Of a DNA stretch of 7,053 nucleotides, positions 1 through 6,893 are shown one piece after another (within the stretch, counting starts at the first letter, position 1; each line of letters starts with the position of its first letter). Source of the stretch: Desulfobacterales bacterium (lineage in GTDB: Bacteria > Desulfobacterota > Desulfobacteria > Desulfobacterales > DAOWNP01). Location of the stretch: contig JASFBI010000095.1 of NCBI GenBank assembly GCA_030149595.1, positions 1 to 7,053 of the forward strand. Reading direction: 5' to 3'. The position numbers were made by a program, and so were the translations under genes. The notes beneath the pieces were generated by a model. That model made no database searches. It had not been told where the DNA came from and worked only from the letters and a program-made list of their open reading frames with translations.

Positions 1-1791
1 AGTAAACTTTTCTCCTTTGACAAAATTCAAAAGATTAACAATCGCCTTACCTTTACTTGCACGGCCTGCTTTTGGCAAATCATAAACCTTACTCCAGTAA
101 ACCCTTCCAAGACTTGTAAAAAACAGAAATGTGTGATGGGTGGAAGCCACAAAAAGATGTTCAACAAAATCTTCATCCCCTGTACTCATAGCTGTTTTAC
201 CCTTACCTCCTCTTTTTTGACTTTCATAAAGAGTAATGGGGGTTCTTTTTATATAACCACTTTTCGATATGGTCACCACCATATCCTCTTCCACGATCAT
301 ATCTTCCAATGTTATTTCAGCTGTAGATTCAACTATTTTAGTACGGCGGGAATCACCAAAGTCATTATCAATCTCTCTTAATTCTTCTTTAACTATCTGA
401 TCAATTCGTTCTCTGCTACGCAAGATCTCTTTAAACAGCTTAATATCATTTAAAATCGCTTCATATTCATCAATTATCTTCTGTCTTTCAAGACCTGTAA
501 GCCTCTGAAGCTTCATATCCAAAATAGCCTGTGACTGGATATCACTTAAATGATATTTTTCAATAAGCTGGTTTTTAGCATCCTGTGGAGAATTAGCACT
601 TCTGATCAAAGCAATAATTTCATCTATATGGTCAAGAGCCTTTTTAAGTCCTTCTAATATATGTGCCCGGGCCTGGGCTTTTTTCAATTCAAAGAGGGTT
701 CTTCTTATAATTATATCCCTGCGGAAATTAATAAAATGATCTAACACCTCTTTTAATGTTAGTAATTCGGGTCTGTTATCCACAACAGCAAGCAAAATAA
801 TACCAAATGAATTTTCAAGTTGAGTCTGTTTGTAAAGCTGATTTACAATAACCTGTGCAAACTGGTCTCTTTTTAAACCTACAACAACACGCATGCCCTG
901 ACGATCTGACTCATCCCTTACAAACTTGACACCTTCTATATGCTTATCCCTGACAAGTTCTGCTATTTTCTCAACCATTCTTGCTTTATTCACCTGGTAG
1001 GGAATTTCAGAAATAATTATTGATTCAGCATTGGTACGCTTATCTTTCTCTATTATTACTTTTCCCCGTATTTTTATTATGCCTCTACCTGTTTTATAAG
1101 CAGAAATAATTCCATTGACTCCATAAATCTGTCCGCAGGTTGGAAAATCCGGACCAGGTATAATAGAAATCAGCTCTTCAAAGCTTATCTCTGGATTATC
1201 AATTAAAGCACATATACCAGACACAACCTCGGAAAGATTATGTGGCGGAATATTTGTAGCCATACCAACAGCTATACCCGAAGACCCGTTAATCAATAAA
1301 TTTGGGATTTTAGCCGGCAGAACAGAAGGCTCTGTCATGGATTCATCGTAATTGGGAATAAAATCCACAGTCTCTTTTTCAAGATCTTCAAGGAGTTTAT
1401 GTGACATTTGCATCATACGGACTTCAGTATAACGCATAGCAGCAGGAGGATCACCATCTATTGAACCAAAATTACCCTGACCGTTTATAAGTACATAACG
1501 CATGGAAAAATCCTGGGCCATTCTGACAATTGTGTCATATACTGCGGTATCACCATGTGGATGATACTTACCTATAACATCACCCACAATACGTGCTGAT
1601 TTTTTATAGGGTTTATTCCAATCATTCCTTAATTCACGCATGGCATATAATACCCTGCGATGAACCGGTTTTAATCCGTCCCTAACATCAGGAAGCGCCC
1701 GCCCTATAATAACACTCATAGCATAGTCAAGATATGACTTTTTCATTTCATCATCAATACATATTTCAGACCTGTCCCCACTATCTGTCAT
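1..1791 (-). CDS. gyrA: DNA gyrase subunit A (N-terminal 597 residues; gene runs off the left edge)
   Basis: GyrA is the breakage-reunion subunit of gyrase; with GyrB it introduces negative supercoils using ATP. The frame is open and unbroken for 597 codons. The winged-helix part has HPHGD at residues 77-81, Thr82 and Asp86 (equivalent to E. coli Ser83 and Asp87, the quinolone-contact positions), and the catalytic tyrosine Tyr121 in AAMRYTE (codon 1429-1431). The tower and coiled-coil parts follow. The GyrA box QKRGGKG is at residues 525-531 (199-219), which favours GyrA over ParC, and the start of the C-terminal beta-pinwheel is visible. Roughly the last 200 or more residues expected for the family lie outside the window. 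The ATG at 1791 is chosen because GGTGA (1798-1802) lies 6 nt upstream and an in-frame TGA at 1798-1800 closes the frame just before it. Thr at the Ser83 position is a normal polar variant in many bacteria, so no resistance is implied. Confidence 0.98.
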   Translation of the reverse strand, partial: MTDSGDRSEICIDDEMKKSYLDYAMSVIIGRALPDVRDGLKPVHRRVLYAMRELRNDWNKPYKKSARIVGDVIGKYHPHGDTAVYDTIVRMAQDFSMRYVLINGQGNFGSIDGDPPAAMRYTEVRMMQMSHKLLEDLEKETVDFIPNYDESMTEPSVLPAKIPNLLINGSSGIAVGMATNIPPHNLSEVVSGICALIDNPEISFEELISIIPGPDFPTCGQIYGVNGIISAYKTGRGIIKIRGKVIIEKDKRTNAESIIISEIPYQVNKARMVEKIAELVRDKHIEGVKFVRDESDRQGMRVVVGLKRDQFAQVIVNQLYKQTQLENSFGIILLAVVDNRPELLTLKEVLDHFINFRRDIIIRRTLFELKKAQARAHILEGLKKALDHIDEIIALIRSANSPQDAKNQLIEKYHLSDIQSQAILDMKLQRLTGLERQKIIDEYEAILNDIKLFKEILRSRERIDQIVKEELREIDNDFGDSRRTKIVESTAEITLEDMIVEEDMVVTISKSGYIKRTPITLYESQKRGGKGKTAMSTGDEDFVEHLFVASTHHTFLFFTSLGRVYWSKVYDLPKAGRASKGKAIVNLLNFVKGEKFT

Positions 1792-1815
1792 GTCAATTCA
1801 CCGAACTTTTTTTAA

Positions 1816-1844
1816 ATAGTAAACAATTTAAATTATTAACCCAA
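1816..1844 (-). promoter_or_regulatory. Weak sigma70-like promoter candidate for gyrA
   Basis: On the minus strand, TTGGGT (1839-1844) and TACTAT (1816-1821) are separated by 17 nt and sit in the 67-nt gap between the upstream permease gene and gyrA. Only 3/6 and 4/6 bases match the consensus, so in AT-rich DNA this could be chance. If it is real, gyrA would have a very short leader. The alternative is co-transcription with the upstream gene. Confidence 0.22.
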
Positions 1845-1858
1845 TATATATAATTCAA

Positions 1859-2932
1859 CTATTTATCATAAACAATATGTTTTTGATAATTTAAATGATA
1901 TATATCTGTCAGAGTAATAAATGCAGTAAAAATCAGAGGCCCATAAATAATACCAAGAATTCCGAACATTTTCAAACCTCCTATAATTGAAAAAAAAACC
2001 ATAAGTGAGTGCATTTTCACCCTTTCGCCAACAAGCTTAGGTTTATAATAATATTCAATCCCCCAGGAAATAAAAAAATAAAATAACACAAAAAAAATAC
2101 CGGCAGCTGTTCTTTTAACTAAAAACAGATAAACTGCTGCAGGAAGAAACACAACACCTATTCCTATTATAGGCAGAAAAGCTAAAAGAGACATTATTAC
2201 ACCCCATAAAAACGGGGAAGTTAAACCAAAAAGAGCGAAGATAATACCCCCTGAAACACCTTGAATAATTCCACCCACACCGTTTCCTATCAGAATTGCA
2301 CCTGACATATCTCCAAACTTCTTTATGAGTTTTTCATCCTGCTCCCTTGGCAGAGGAGACAAATCAATAATAAAATCAATTAACAGAGATCCTTCAATAA
2401 ACAGATAATACATAGTCAAAAGCATTAAAAAAAAATTTGCCACAAAATTTAAAAGATTCGAGGTAATAAGGCTTAATTGATTAAATAAAAAAAGACCTAC
2501 AATCTTTCCTGCCTCTGAAATCCATTTATTAAGATCATTAACAGTAATCTCCATATTAAAATTTAAAAGAATTTTATTTATTTTAACAAGAATATTACTG
2601 CTTTCAATTCCACCCTTAAGATTACCGGCAATTACAGCACTCTTACCTAAAAGATACAATTCATAAGCCTCTTTAGTAAGAATACCTCCAAACATTATCA
2701 CAGGAACAAATAAAATAAAAAATATAAAAATACAGATAAGTAAAGATGAATAATTGGGTTCTAATTTTCTGCAAAAAAAACGGTGGAACGGGGAAAAAAC
2801 ACCGGTAAAAACCATGGCCATAATTATAATTGAAAAAAATGGCATCATAAGTTTTCCCAAAAAAAATATTGATACTAAAAAAAGGGCAAGAAAATATCGC
2901 AACATTAACCCATGGGAAGTTCCTTTTTCCAT
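1859..2932 (-). CDS. AI-2E/PerM-family (UPF0118) membrane transporter
   Basis: A 357-residue polytopic inner-membrane protein, the usual length for the AI-2E/PerM family (TqsA, YdiK and PerM relatives). Hydrophobic segments are at about residues 10-27, 31-47, 62-84, 155-178, 215-238, 243-270, 276-293 and 307-337. A less hydrophobic, probably non-membrane stretch lies between the third and fourth (about 86-150). The family-typical C-terminal half is clear: LAFLPIIGIG (250-259), the KPKLVGERVKMHSL stretch (297-310), and GGLKMFGILGIIYGPLI (318-334). Family members have been linked to autoinducer-2 export or ion exchange, but the substrate cannot be read from sequence and most members have unknown roles. 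The start at 2932 has AAGGAG (2938-2943) 5 nt upstream; Met10 is a poorer alternative. The stop lies 67 nt before gyrA on the same strand, so the two may share a transcript. Confident for the family, not for the function. Confidence 0.9.
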   Translation of the reverse strand: MEKGTSHGLMLRYFLALFLVSIFFLGKLMMPFFSIIIMAMVFTGVFSPFHRFFCRKLEPNYSSLLICIFIFFILFVPVIMFGGILTKEAYELYLLGKSAVIAGNLKGGIESSNILVKINKILLNFNMEITVNDLNKWISEAGKIVGLFLFNQLSLITSNLLNFVANFFLMLLTMYYLFIEGSLLIDFIIDLSPLPREQDEKLIKKFGDMSGAILIGNGVGGIIQGVSGGIIFALFGLTSPFLWGVIMSLLAFLPIIGIGVVFLPAAVYLFLVKRTAAGIFFVLFYFFISWGIEYYYKPKLVGERVKMHSLMVFFSIIGGLKMFGILGIIYGPLIFTAFITLTDIYHLNYQKHIVYDK

Positions 2933-3011
2933 AATATCTCCTTACCAAACATCACATTTTACAAATTAATTTCGCAACCTTTCCACCAGCTATTTGAACA
3001 ATAGAGCAGAT

Positions 3012-3039
3012 ATGACAAACTCTATTCTTCCTGTATAAT
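3012..3039 (+). promoter_or_regulatory. Sigma70-like promoter candidate facing right into the gene-poor stretch
   Basis: ATGACA (3012-3017) and a perfect TATAAT (3034-3039) are separated by 16 nt, an 11/12 match to consensus. It points away from the permease gene, against every gene in the window, into a region with no plus-strand gene. The only reading frame after it is 19 codons with no ribosome binding site. It could drive an unannotated RNA ending near the hairpin at 3170-3222, or be a chance match in AT-rich DNA. Confidence 0.3.
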
Positions 3040-3169
3040 GGCCACAAATATGATGCCCTGTAAATGCTTGCCTGATTTCAATATTTTAAGAAAATAAAAA
3101 AAGAATATTTCAAAGATAATACCGTGGTTTAACTCTAATTAAAACTGCAAGCTAAACTATAATTTTCTA

Positions 3170-3222
3170 TATAACATACATGGCCGGAGCATGGTTATTC
3201 TTTATCTGCCATGTATGTTATA
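3170..3222. repeat. Perfect 15-bp inverted repeat (hairpin, 23-nt loop)
   Basis: The left arm (3170-3184, beginning TATAACATACATGGC) and the right arm (3208-3222) are exact reverse complements with a 23-nt loop. There is no T-run on either side, so it is not a standard intrinsic terminator in either direction. It lies about 240 nt upstream of the permease start and just outside the larger repeat copy (3236-3353), with which it shares no obvious sequence. It could be a processing or attenuation hairpin in the permease leader, a protein-binding palindrome, or a small palindromic repeat. Confidence 0.75.
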
Positions 3223-3235
3223 CACATATGCCTAT

Positions 3236-3353
3236 CAGGCTGTTACAGAATGCAGATTTTTAAATTTTATATACTATTATAACCTGTTTATTGCAAAAGA
3301 TTATAGTATATACTGTGTATAAAAAATATTTTGTTTGGTTCTGTAACAGTCTG
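3236..3353. repeat. 118-bp MITE-like repeat, copy 1, with terminal inverted repeats
   Basis: The ends 3236-3250 and 3339-3353 are inverted repeats matching at 14 of 15 positions, with an unbroken 11-bp core (CTGTTACAGAA / TTCTGTAACAG). Inside, 3268-3277 and 3303-3312 form a second perfect 10-bp inverted repeat around a loop containing ATTGCAAAA (3290-3298). The first 24 bases match copy 2 (3652-3675) at 23 positions. No convincing target-site duplication is seen and no transposase is encoded, so any mobility would depend on an enzyme elsewhere. A 39-codon minus-strand frame through the element looks incidental. Confidence 0.7.
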
Positions 3354-3453
3354 TCGAAAATTTTAATCATGGAACACATTAACGATGTATTTTAAGGATC
3401 AAAATTTACACCTGATGCTGGAATTTTCAAATTTGGCATTTTTCGCCCAAACA

Positions 3454-3609
3454 CTATTTACTAACCAGCCCTCCGGCAAATAATAGAAGAATAATCTCAT
3501 AAACTGAAACAGGAATATAGCTTCCAAAAATATCAAATACTATTCCACCACCCATTATTGCAGGGACTCCAAAAAAAACTAAAATCCCAAGCTTTCTGCT
3601 GATATCCAT
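3454..3609 (-). CDS. Small two-helix membrane protein, 51 residues, unknown function
   Basis: An ATG at 3609 opens a 51-codon frame ending in TAG (3454-3456), with AAGGAG (3618-3623) 8 nt upstream. The product begins MDISRKLG. It has a hydrophobic segment at about residues 7-28, containing a GGG turn (20-22), a short polar link with DIFGSY, and a second hydrophobic segment at about 32-49 ending in SK. This is a helical-hairpin layout with basic residues only near the two ends. The clear ribosome binding site, the short positively charged N-terminus and the clean membrane pattern argue that it is real, although it is short. I do not recognise a named family. It stands alone between two copies of a repeat (3236-3353 and 3650-3743), with the thiolase upstream and the permease downstream, so neighbours do not reveal its role. 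Confidence 0.7.
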   Translation of the reverse strand: MDISRKLGILVFFGVPAIMGGGIVFDIFGSYIPVSVYEIILLLFAGGLVSK

Positions 3610-3617
3610 TACAATTA

Positions 3618-3623
3618 CTCCTT
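3618..3623 (-). promoter_or_regulatory. Ribosome binding site of the 51-residue membrane gene
   Basis: AAGGAG on the minus strand, 8 nt before the ATG at 3609. It is the main non-compositional evidence that this short frame is translated. Confidence 0.7.
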
Positions 3624-3649
3624 ATGGATTGTAATTATTAAATCATTTC

Positions 3650-3743
3650 AACAGGCTGTTACAAAATGCAGATTTCAAAAGCACATATACAGTTAAGCAT
3701 AATCCATTGCAAAAAATTGTGCTTAACTCTGTATCAACCTGTT
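3650..3743. repeat. 94-bp repeat, copy 2, same orientation as copy 1
   Basis: Bases 3652-3675 match copy 1 (3236-3259) at 23 of 24 positions. A central hairpin follows: 3691-3703 pairs with 3716-3728 at 12 of 13 positions (9 bp perfect, AGTTAAGCA / TGCTTAACT), around a 12-nt loop carrying ATTGCAAAA (3706-3714). That word starts 54 bases after the left-end match in both copies. The outer ends are weaker here (AACAGGCT at 3650-3657 against AACCTGTT at 3736-3743, 7/8). The element lies between the thiolase stop and the small membrane gene, so it could be in that gene's leader or act as a boundary between transcripts. Confidence 0.65.
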
Positions 3744-3798
3744 AAATTAAAGTGCTAATACTAACAATAAGATTTTTTTATGTAAAGGGAAAAACATA

Positions 3799-5085
3799 CT
3801 ATCTTTCTATAATCATACCCATACCCATGCCACCGCCTATACACATTGATATAAGCCCTGTTGAATATCCTTTTCTTTCCATTTGATAAATACCTGTTAC
3901 CATCTGACGTGCTCCTGTACACCCTATGGGGTGGCCAAGAGAGATTCCGCTTCCCAATTTATTTGGCTTTTCAATATCAATACCAAGTTCCATCATACAG
4001 CTAATAGCCTGGGAAGCAAAAGCTTCATTTAGCTCAATCATATCAAAATCATCAATGGTCATTTTTGTGCTTTTTAAAATTTTCCTTATGGCCGGAACAG
4101 GTCCAAGTCCCATATAAGCAGGATCAAGCCCTCCTGAGCCAAAGGCCTTAATGGTCACTATTATCTCAAGCCCAAGCTCTTTTGCCCTGTCAACACTCAT
4201 AAGCAAAACAGCTGCTGCTCCATCATTAATACCTGATGCATTGCCTGCTGTAACTGTTCCATCCTTTTTAAAGGCAGGCCTTAGTTTTGCCATTTTTTCA
4301 ACACTGGTCTCCATGGGACGCTCATCCGTATCTACAATAATATCACCTTTCCTGTTTTTAACTGTAACAGGAACAATCTCCTTGGCAAATACTCCATCTT
4401 TTATAGCTGCAAAAGCTCTTTTATGGCTCAAAGCACTTAATTCGTCCTGTTGCTGCCTTGAAATATTATAGGTTGATGCTATATTTTCAGCTGTAACACC
4501 CATGTGATATCCATAAAAAATTTCATACAACCCATCAAAAACCATCAAATCATATATATCTCCCACACCGGTAAGCTCCATTCTATGGCCCCACCTTGCT
4601 TTTGGAAGAGCCATGGGAGCCAGACTCATGCTCTCCTGCCCCCCTGCAATAACAACTTCCGCCTGACCAGACATTATTGACATAGCCCCCAATGAAATTG
4701 CCTTAAGCCCTGATCCACAAATTTTATTAACACTATAGGCAGTTGTCTCCTTTGGCAAACCAGCAGAAATCATGGCCTGCCTGGCTGTATTTTGACCCTG
4801 TCCTGCCTGGAGAACATTACCCATAATCACTTCATCTACAGAGACTGGAGAGAGAGATTCATCCCAGTCATAAGACTTTTTCTCAAGTTCTATAAGCCCT
4901 GTCCCCTTTAATTTATCAGGGGTAATTTCCTCCATAAGCTCGCTTGATACAGGTCTTAAACCAACTTTTTTCAGAACTTCGCCTATTACAACAGAACCTA
5001 AAGAAACCACAGGAACAGTTTTTAATACTCCTCCGAATGAACCAACCGCAGTTCTTGCTCCACTTACAACAGCAACTTCTTTCAT
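3799..5085 (-). CDS. Acetyl-CoA C-acyltransferase (thiolase), long form with N-terminal insertion
   Basis: A cytoplasmic thiolase that cleaves 3-ketoacyl-CoA with CoA, or condenses two acetyl-CoA in reverse. It has 428 residues from the chosen start. The catalytic set is complete: nucleophile Cys123 in NKICGSG (codon 4717-4719), NEAFA at 353-357, His385 in GHPIGCTGARQ, and Cys415 in CIGGGMG. The YHMG motif (193-196) resembles acetoacetyl-CoA-type thiolases. About 34 residues (roughly 45-78, rich in Glu, Lys, Asp and Ser) are inserted before DEVIMGNVLQAG, moving the nucleophile from the usual position near 89 to 123. I recall similar long thiolases in Desulfobacterota. An ATG at 5109 is in frame, but the ATG at 5085 has AAGGAGG directly upstream and begins the conserved MKEVAVVSGARTAVG. 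Thiolase fits beta-oxidation with the acyl-CoA dehydrogenase upstream, but the 544-nt gap argues for separate transcription. Chain-length preference is unknown. Confidence 0.93.
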   Translation of the reverse strand: MKEVAVVSGARTAVGSFGGVLKTVPVVSLGSVVIGEVLKKVGLRPVSSELMEEITPDKLKGTGLIELEKKSYDWDESLSPVSVDEVIMGNVLQAGQGQNTARQAMISAGLPKETTAYSVNKICGSGLKAISLGAMSIMSGQAEVVIAGGQESMSLAPMALPKARWGHRMELTGVGDIYDLMVFDGLYEIFYGYHMGVTAENIASTYNISRQQQDELSALSHKRAFAAIKDGVFAKEIVPVTVKNRKGDIIVDTDERPMETSVEKMAKLRPAFKKDGTVTAGNASGINDGAAAVLLMSVDRAKELGLEIIVTIKAFGSGGLDPAYMGLGPVPAIRKILKSTKMTIDDFDMIELNEAFASQAISCMMELGIDIEKPNKLGSGISLGHPIGCTGARQMVTGIYQMERKGYSTGLISMCIGGGMGMGMIIER

Positions 5086-5091
5086 ATTTTT

Positions 5092-5098
5092 CCTCCTT
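5092..5098 (-). promoter_or_regulatory. Ribosome binding site that fixes the thiolase start
   Basis: A perfect AAGGAGG lies 6 nt before the ATG at 5085. The alternative in-frame ATG at 5109 lies upstream of this site, would add eight residues not seen in thiolases, and has no comparable ribosome binding site. Confidence 0.9.
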
Positions 5099-5109
5099 GA
5101 AAATAACAT

Positions 5110-5572
5110 TATCAGATATCGTAAATATCATAATCTGCATATAATTTTTTACTAACGCCTATAAGGCCGATCTGGATTTTTCATCAAGATTTACCTGCCA
5201 CAACGAAAAGTTAAACTCTCATGATTACAATCTGTTGAACAGAGTTTCATATAAAAACATCTCAGTTAATCAAAAGATCATACTATAATATTTTTTTAAA
5301 AAACACAATTATTACATCATTGGATTAAGGTCTATAAAAAAAAACCCATTCTTTTTTTAAGCAAACCTTGTATGCTCTGCCAATTTTAGTTCTATAATAT
5401 GATATTTCAATTCTTATGATAGATGCTTCAGTAACCACAGGCAATGATCCCCGGACTGGATAGATAAAGTTTTTCAAAACAGTGATATTTAAAGAAGAAG
5501 ATAAGGAGTCAGATTACTATAACTGCATAGGAATTCTTTTTTCAAATTAAAATAAAACACTTTTTATTCAAT
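5110..5572. other. Gene-poor AT-rich stretch upstream of the thiolase
   Basis: I see no supportable gene here. There are long A/T runs (around 5290-5300 and 5337-5357) and a 62-codon minus-strand open frame (5328-5513) without an ATG or ribosome binding site. The thiolase promoter should lie in the part near 5110-5300, but no match to a sigma70 promoter is good enough to call. Confidence 0.6.
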
Positions 5573-5611
5573 ATCCTGCTGATTTTCATAAACTGTGAAA
5601 ATCAGCAGGAT
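5573..5611 (-). terminator. Perfect 16-bp stem-loop 18 nt after the acyl-CoA dehydrogenase stop
   Basis: Arms 5573-5588 and 5596-5611 are exact reverse complements with a 7-nt loop (5589-5595), and the outer half of the stem is GC-containing (ATCCTGCTGA). Its place just past the stop suggests transcript ending or 3' end protection. No T-run follows on the minus strand (the next bases read ATTGAATAAAAAG), so it is not a textbook intrinsic terminator. The hairpin itself is certain; its role is inferred. Confidence 0.55.
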
Positions 5612-5629
5612 TGTTACAAAATTTCAAAT

Positions 5630-6793
5630 CTATAACATCAGTTTTTCTATAATTTTTTTCATTATTTCAGTAGTACCTCCACCTATAGAAAGAATGCGCA
5701 TATCTCTTGAAAGCCTTTCTACGACACATCCTCTCATATAACCATGTCCACCAAATATCTGTACAGCATCATATGTAACTTTATCACCAACCATACAGGC
5801 AAAATTCTTGGCCATGGATATCTCTTTTAGCTGATTCTCACCTGCTTCAATTTTGGCTGCCACACGATAGGTAAATTCTCTGCTTGCTTCAACCAGAGTA
5901 GCCATATCAACCAGTTTATGCCTTGTCACCTGGAATCCCATAAGAGTTTTCCCAAAAGCTTCTCGCTCTTTTGCATATTTAACAGCTTCTTCCAGTGCTA
6001 TCTGAGCTGTGATATTTGCCATAACAGTTAAGCATAAACGTTCTGACTGAAAATTATTCATTATACCTGCAAAGCCATTGTTCTCTTCACCTATAAGATT
6101 TTCTACAGGTACCTTGCAATCATCAAAATAGATTTCAGCAGTATCAGATGCCCACCAGCCTGTTTTTTTAAGTTTATTTGAAACTGAATATCCTGGTGTA
6201 TCAGCATCTATAACAAGAAGACTAACTCCATGGGCACCAGGTCCTCCTGTTCTGACAGCACAAGTCAACTGATCTGCCCGATACCCGCTTGTAATAAAAG
6301 TTTTACTTCCGTTTACTATATAATAATCACCTTTTTTTTCTGCTGTTGTCTTTAAATTTGCTACATCAGAACCTCCGCTTGCTTCTGTTATTCCCAAAGC
6401 AGCTATCTTGTCTCCTGCAAGAACCGGCACAACAAATTTTTGTTTTTGCTCTTCTGTTCCAAGATGAACTATAGGCGGAATAGCTATATCAAGGGACCCA
6501 AGACTTGCAGCAAGCCCGCCTGATCCTGATCTCATCATCTCTTCAGTTGCCACAACTTTCAAAAAAACATCGCCTGGTGTTCCGCCATACTCCTCGGGAT
6601 AACCAATCCCCAAAAAACCGATTTCTGACGCTTTTTTATATAACTCTATAGGGAATTCACCTGCCTCCTCCCACTCATCCACATAGGGAAGAAGTTCTTT
6701 TTTTACAAAATCCCTTATGGCTCCTCTAACAAGATCATGCTCTTTGCCAAAATACTTCTGATAACCAGGACTCTTATTTGAACTATTATCCAT
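5630..6793 (-). CDS. Acyl-CoA dehydrogenase, LCAD/isovaleryl-type active site
   Basis: An FAD enzyme that oxidises an acyl-CoA to the 2,3-enoyl-CoA and passes electrons to electron-transfer flavoprotein in the cytoplasm. It has 387 residues, normal for the family. The helical N-terminal domain (about 12-130) is followed by the beta domain with the flavin-site motif GITEASGGSD (134-143) and FITSG (166-170). The C-terminal helical domain has REAFGK (277-282) and QIFGGHGY (345-352). In the terminal motif IGGGTTEIM, Gly372 replaces the Glu that is the catalytic base in medium- and short-chain enzymes. Glu251 in QSERL (codon 6041-6043) sits where long-chain and isovaleryl-CoA dehydrogenases carry their base, so the enzyme is predicted active with that arrangement. 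AAGGAG (6800-6805) 6 nt before the ATG fixes the start. The AtuA-type gene ends 100 nt upstream on the same strand. A branched or isoprenoid-like substrate is possible but unproven. Confidence 0.94.
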   Translation of the reverse strand: MDNSSNKSPGYQKYFGKEHDLVRGAIRDFVKKELLPYVDEWEEAGEFPIELYKKASEIGFLGIGYPEEYGGTPGDVFLKVVATEEMMRSGSGGLAASLGSLDIAIPPIVHLGTEEQKQKFVVPVLAGDKIAALGITEASGGSDVANLKTTAEKKGDYYIVNGSKTFITSGYRADQLTCAVRTGGPGAHGVSLLVIDADTPGYSVSNKLKKTGWWASDTAEIYFDDCKVPVENLIGEENNGFAGIMNNFQSERLCLTVMANITAQIALEEAVKYAKEREAFGKTLMGFQVTRHKLVDMATLVEASREFTYRVAAKIEAGENQLKEISMAKNFACMVGDKVTYDAVQIFGGHGYMRGCVVERLSRDMRILSIGGGTTEIMKKIIEKLML

Positions 6794-6811
6794 CTTTAAC
6801 TCCTTAATTTA

Positions 6812-6830
6812 AGATCTTTCAAAAAGATCT
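6812..6830 (-). promoter_or_regulatory. Short hairpin in the acyl-CoA dehydrogenase leader
   Basis: AGATCTTT (6812-6819) and AAAGATCT (6823-6830) are perfect inverted repeats with a 3-nt loop, ending 6 nt before the ribosome binding site (6800-6805). It could be an operator or could affect translation. It may also be a chance feature of AT-rich DNA. Confidence 0.4.
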
Positions 6831-6893
6831 CTGTCAATAGCTTTTTTTTAAAAAAAAACAATTACAATATAAAATTCATTTTAAAACATGCCC

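Noticed and set aside
133..381. 82-codon plus-strand open frame
   Set aside because: It lies antisense inside gyrA, whose frame is unbroken and strongly conserved. It has no ribosome binding site and a low-complexity His/Phe-rich product.
1546..1548. Thr82 of GyrA as a quinolone-resistance change
   Set aside because: Thr or Ser at this position is a natural wild-type state in many bacteria, and Asp86 is intact, so resistance is not indicated.
3038..3097. 19-codon plus-strand frame right at the TATAAT-like box
   Set aside because: Its ATG overlaps the promoter-like box and lacks a ribosome binding site, so it could not be translated from that promoter.
3243..3362. 39-codon minus-strand frame through repeat copy 1 and its flank
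   Set aside because: It runs across palindromic repeat sequence, has no clear ribosome binding site, and its AT-rich codon content looks incidental.
3170..3743. Repeats as a CRISPR array
   Set aside because: Only two long, widely spaced copies with internal palindromes are present; there are no regular short repeats and spacers and no cas genes.
4151..4471. 106-codon plus-strand open frame
   Set aside because: Antisense to the central thiolase coding region; its Ser/Ala/Leu-rich product is a shadow of the real frame.
5328..5513. 62-codon minus-strand open frame in the gap before the thiolase
   Set aside because: There is no ATG and no ribosome binding site, and the product resembles nothing I recognise. 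A decayed gene fragment is possible but not supportable.
6809..6837. TTGACA-like box (6832-6837) as a promoter for the acyl-CoA dehydrogenase
   Set aside because: The -35 match is perfect, but the spaced -10 (TCTTAA) is poor and transcription would start inside the ribosome binding site.
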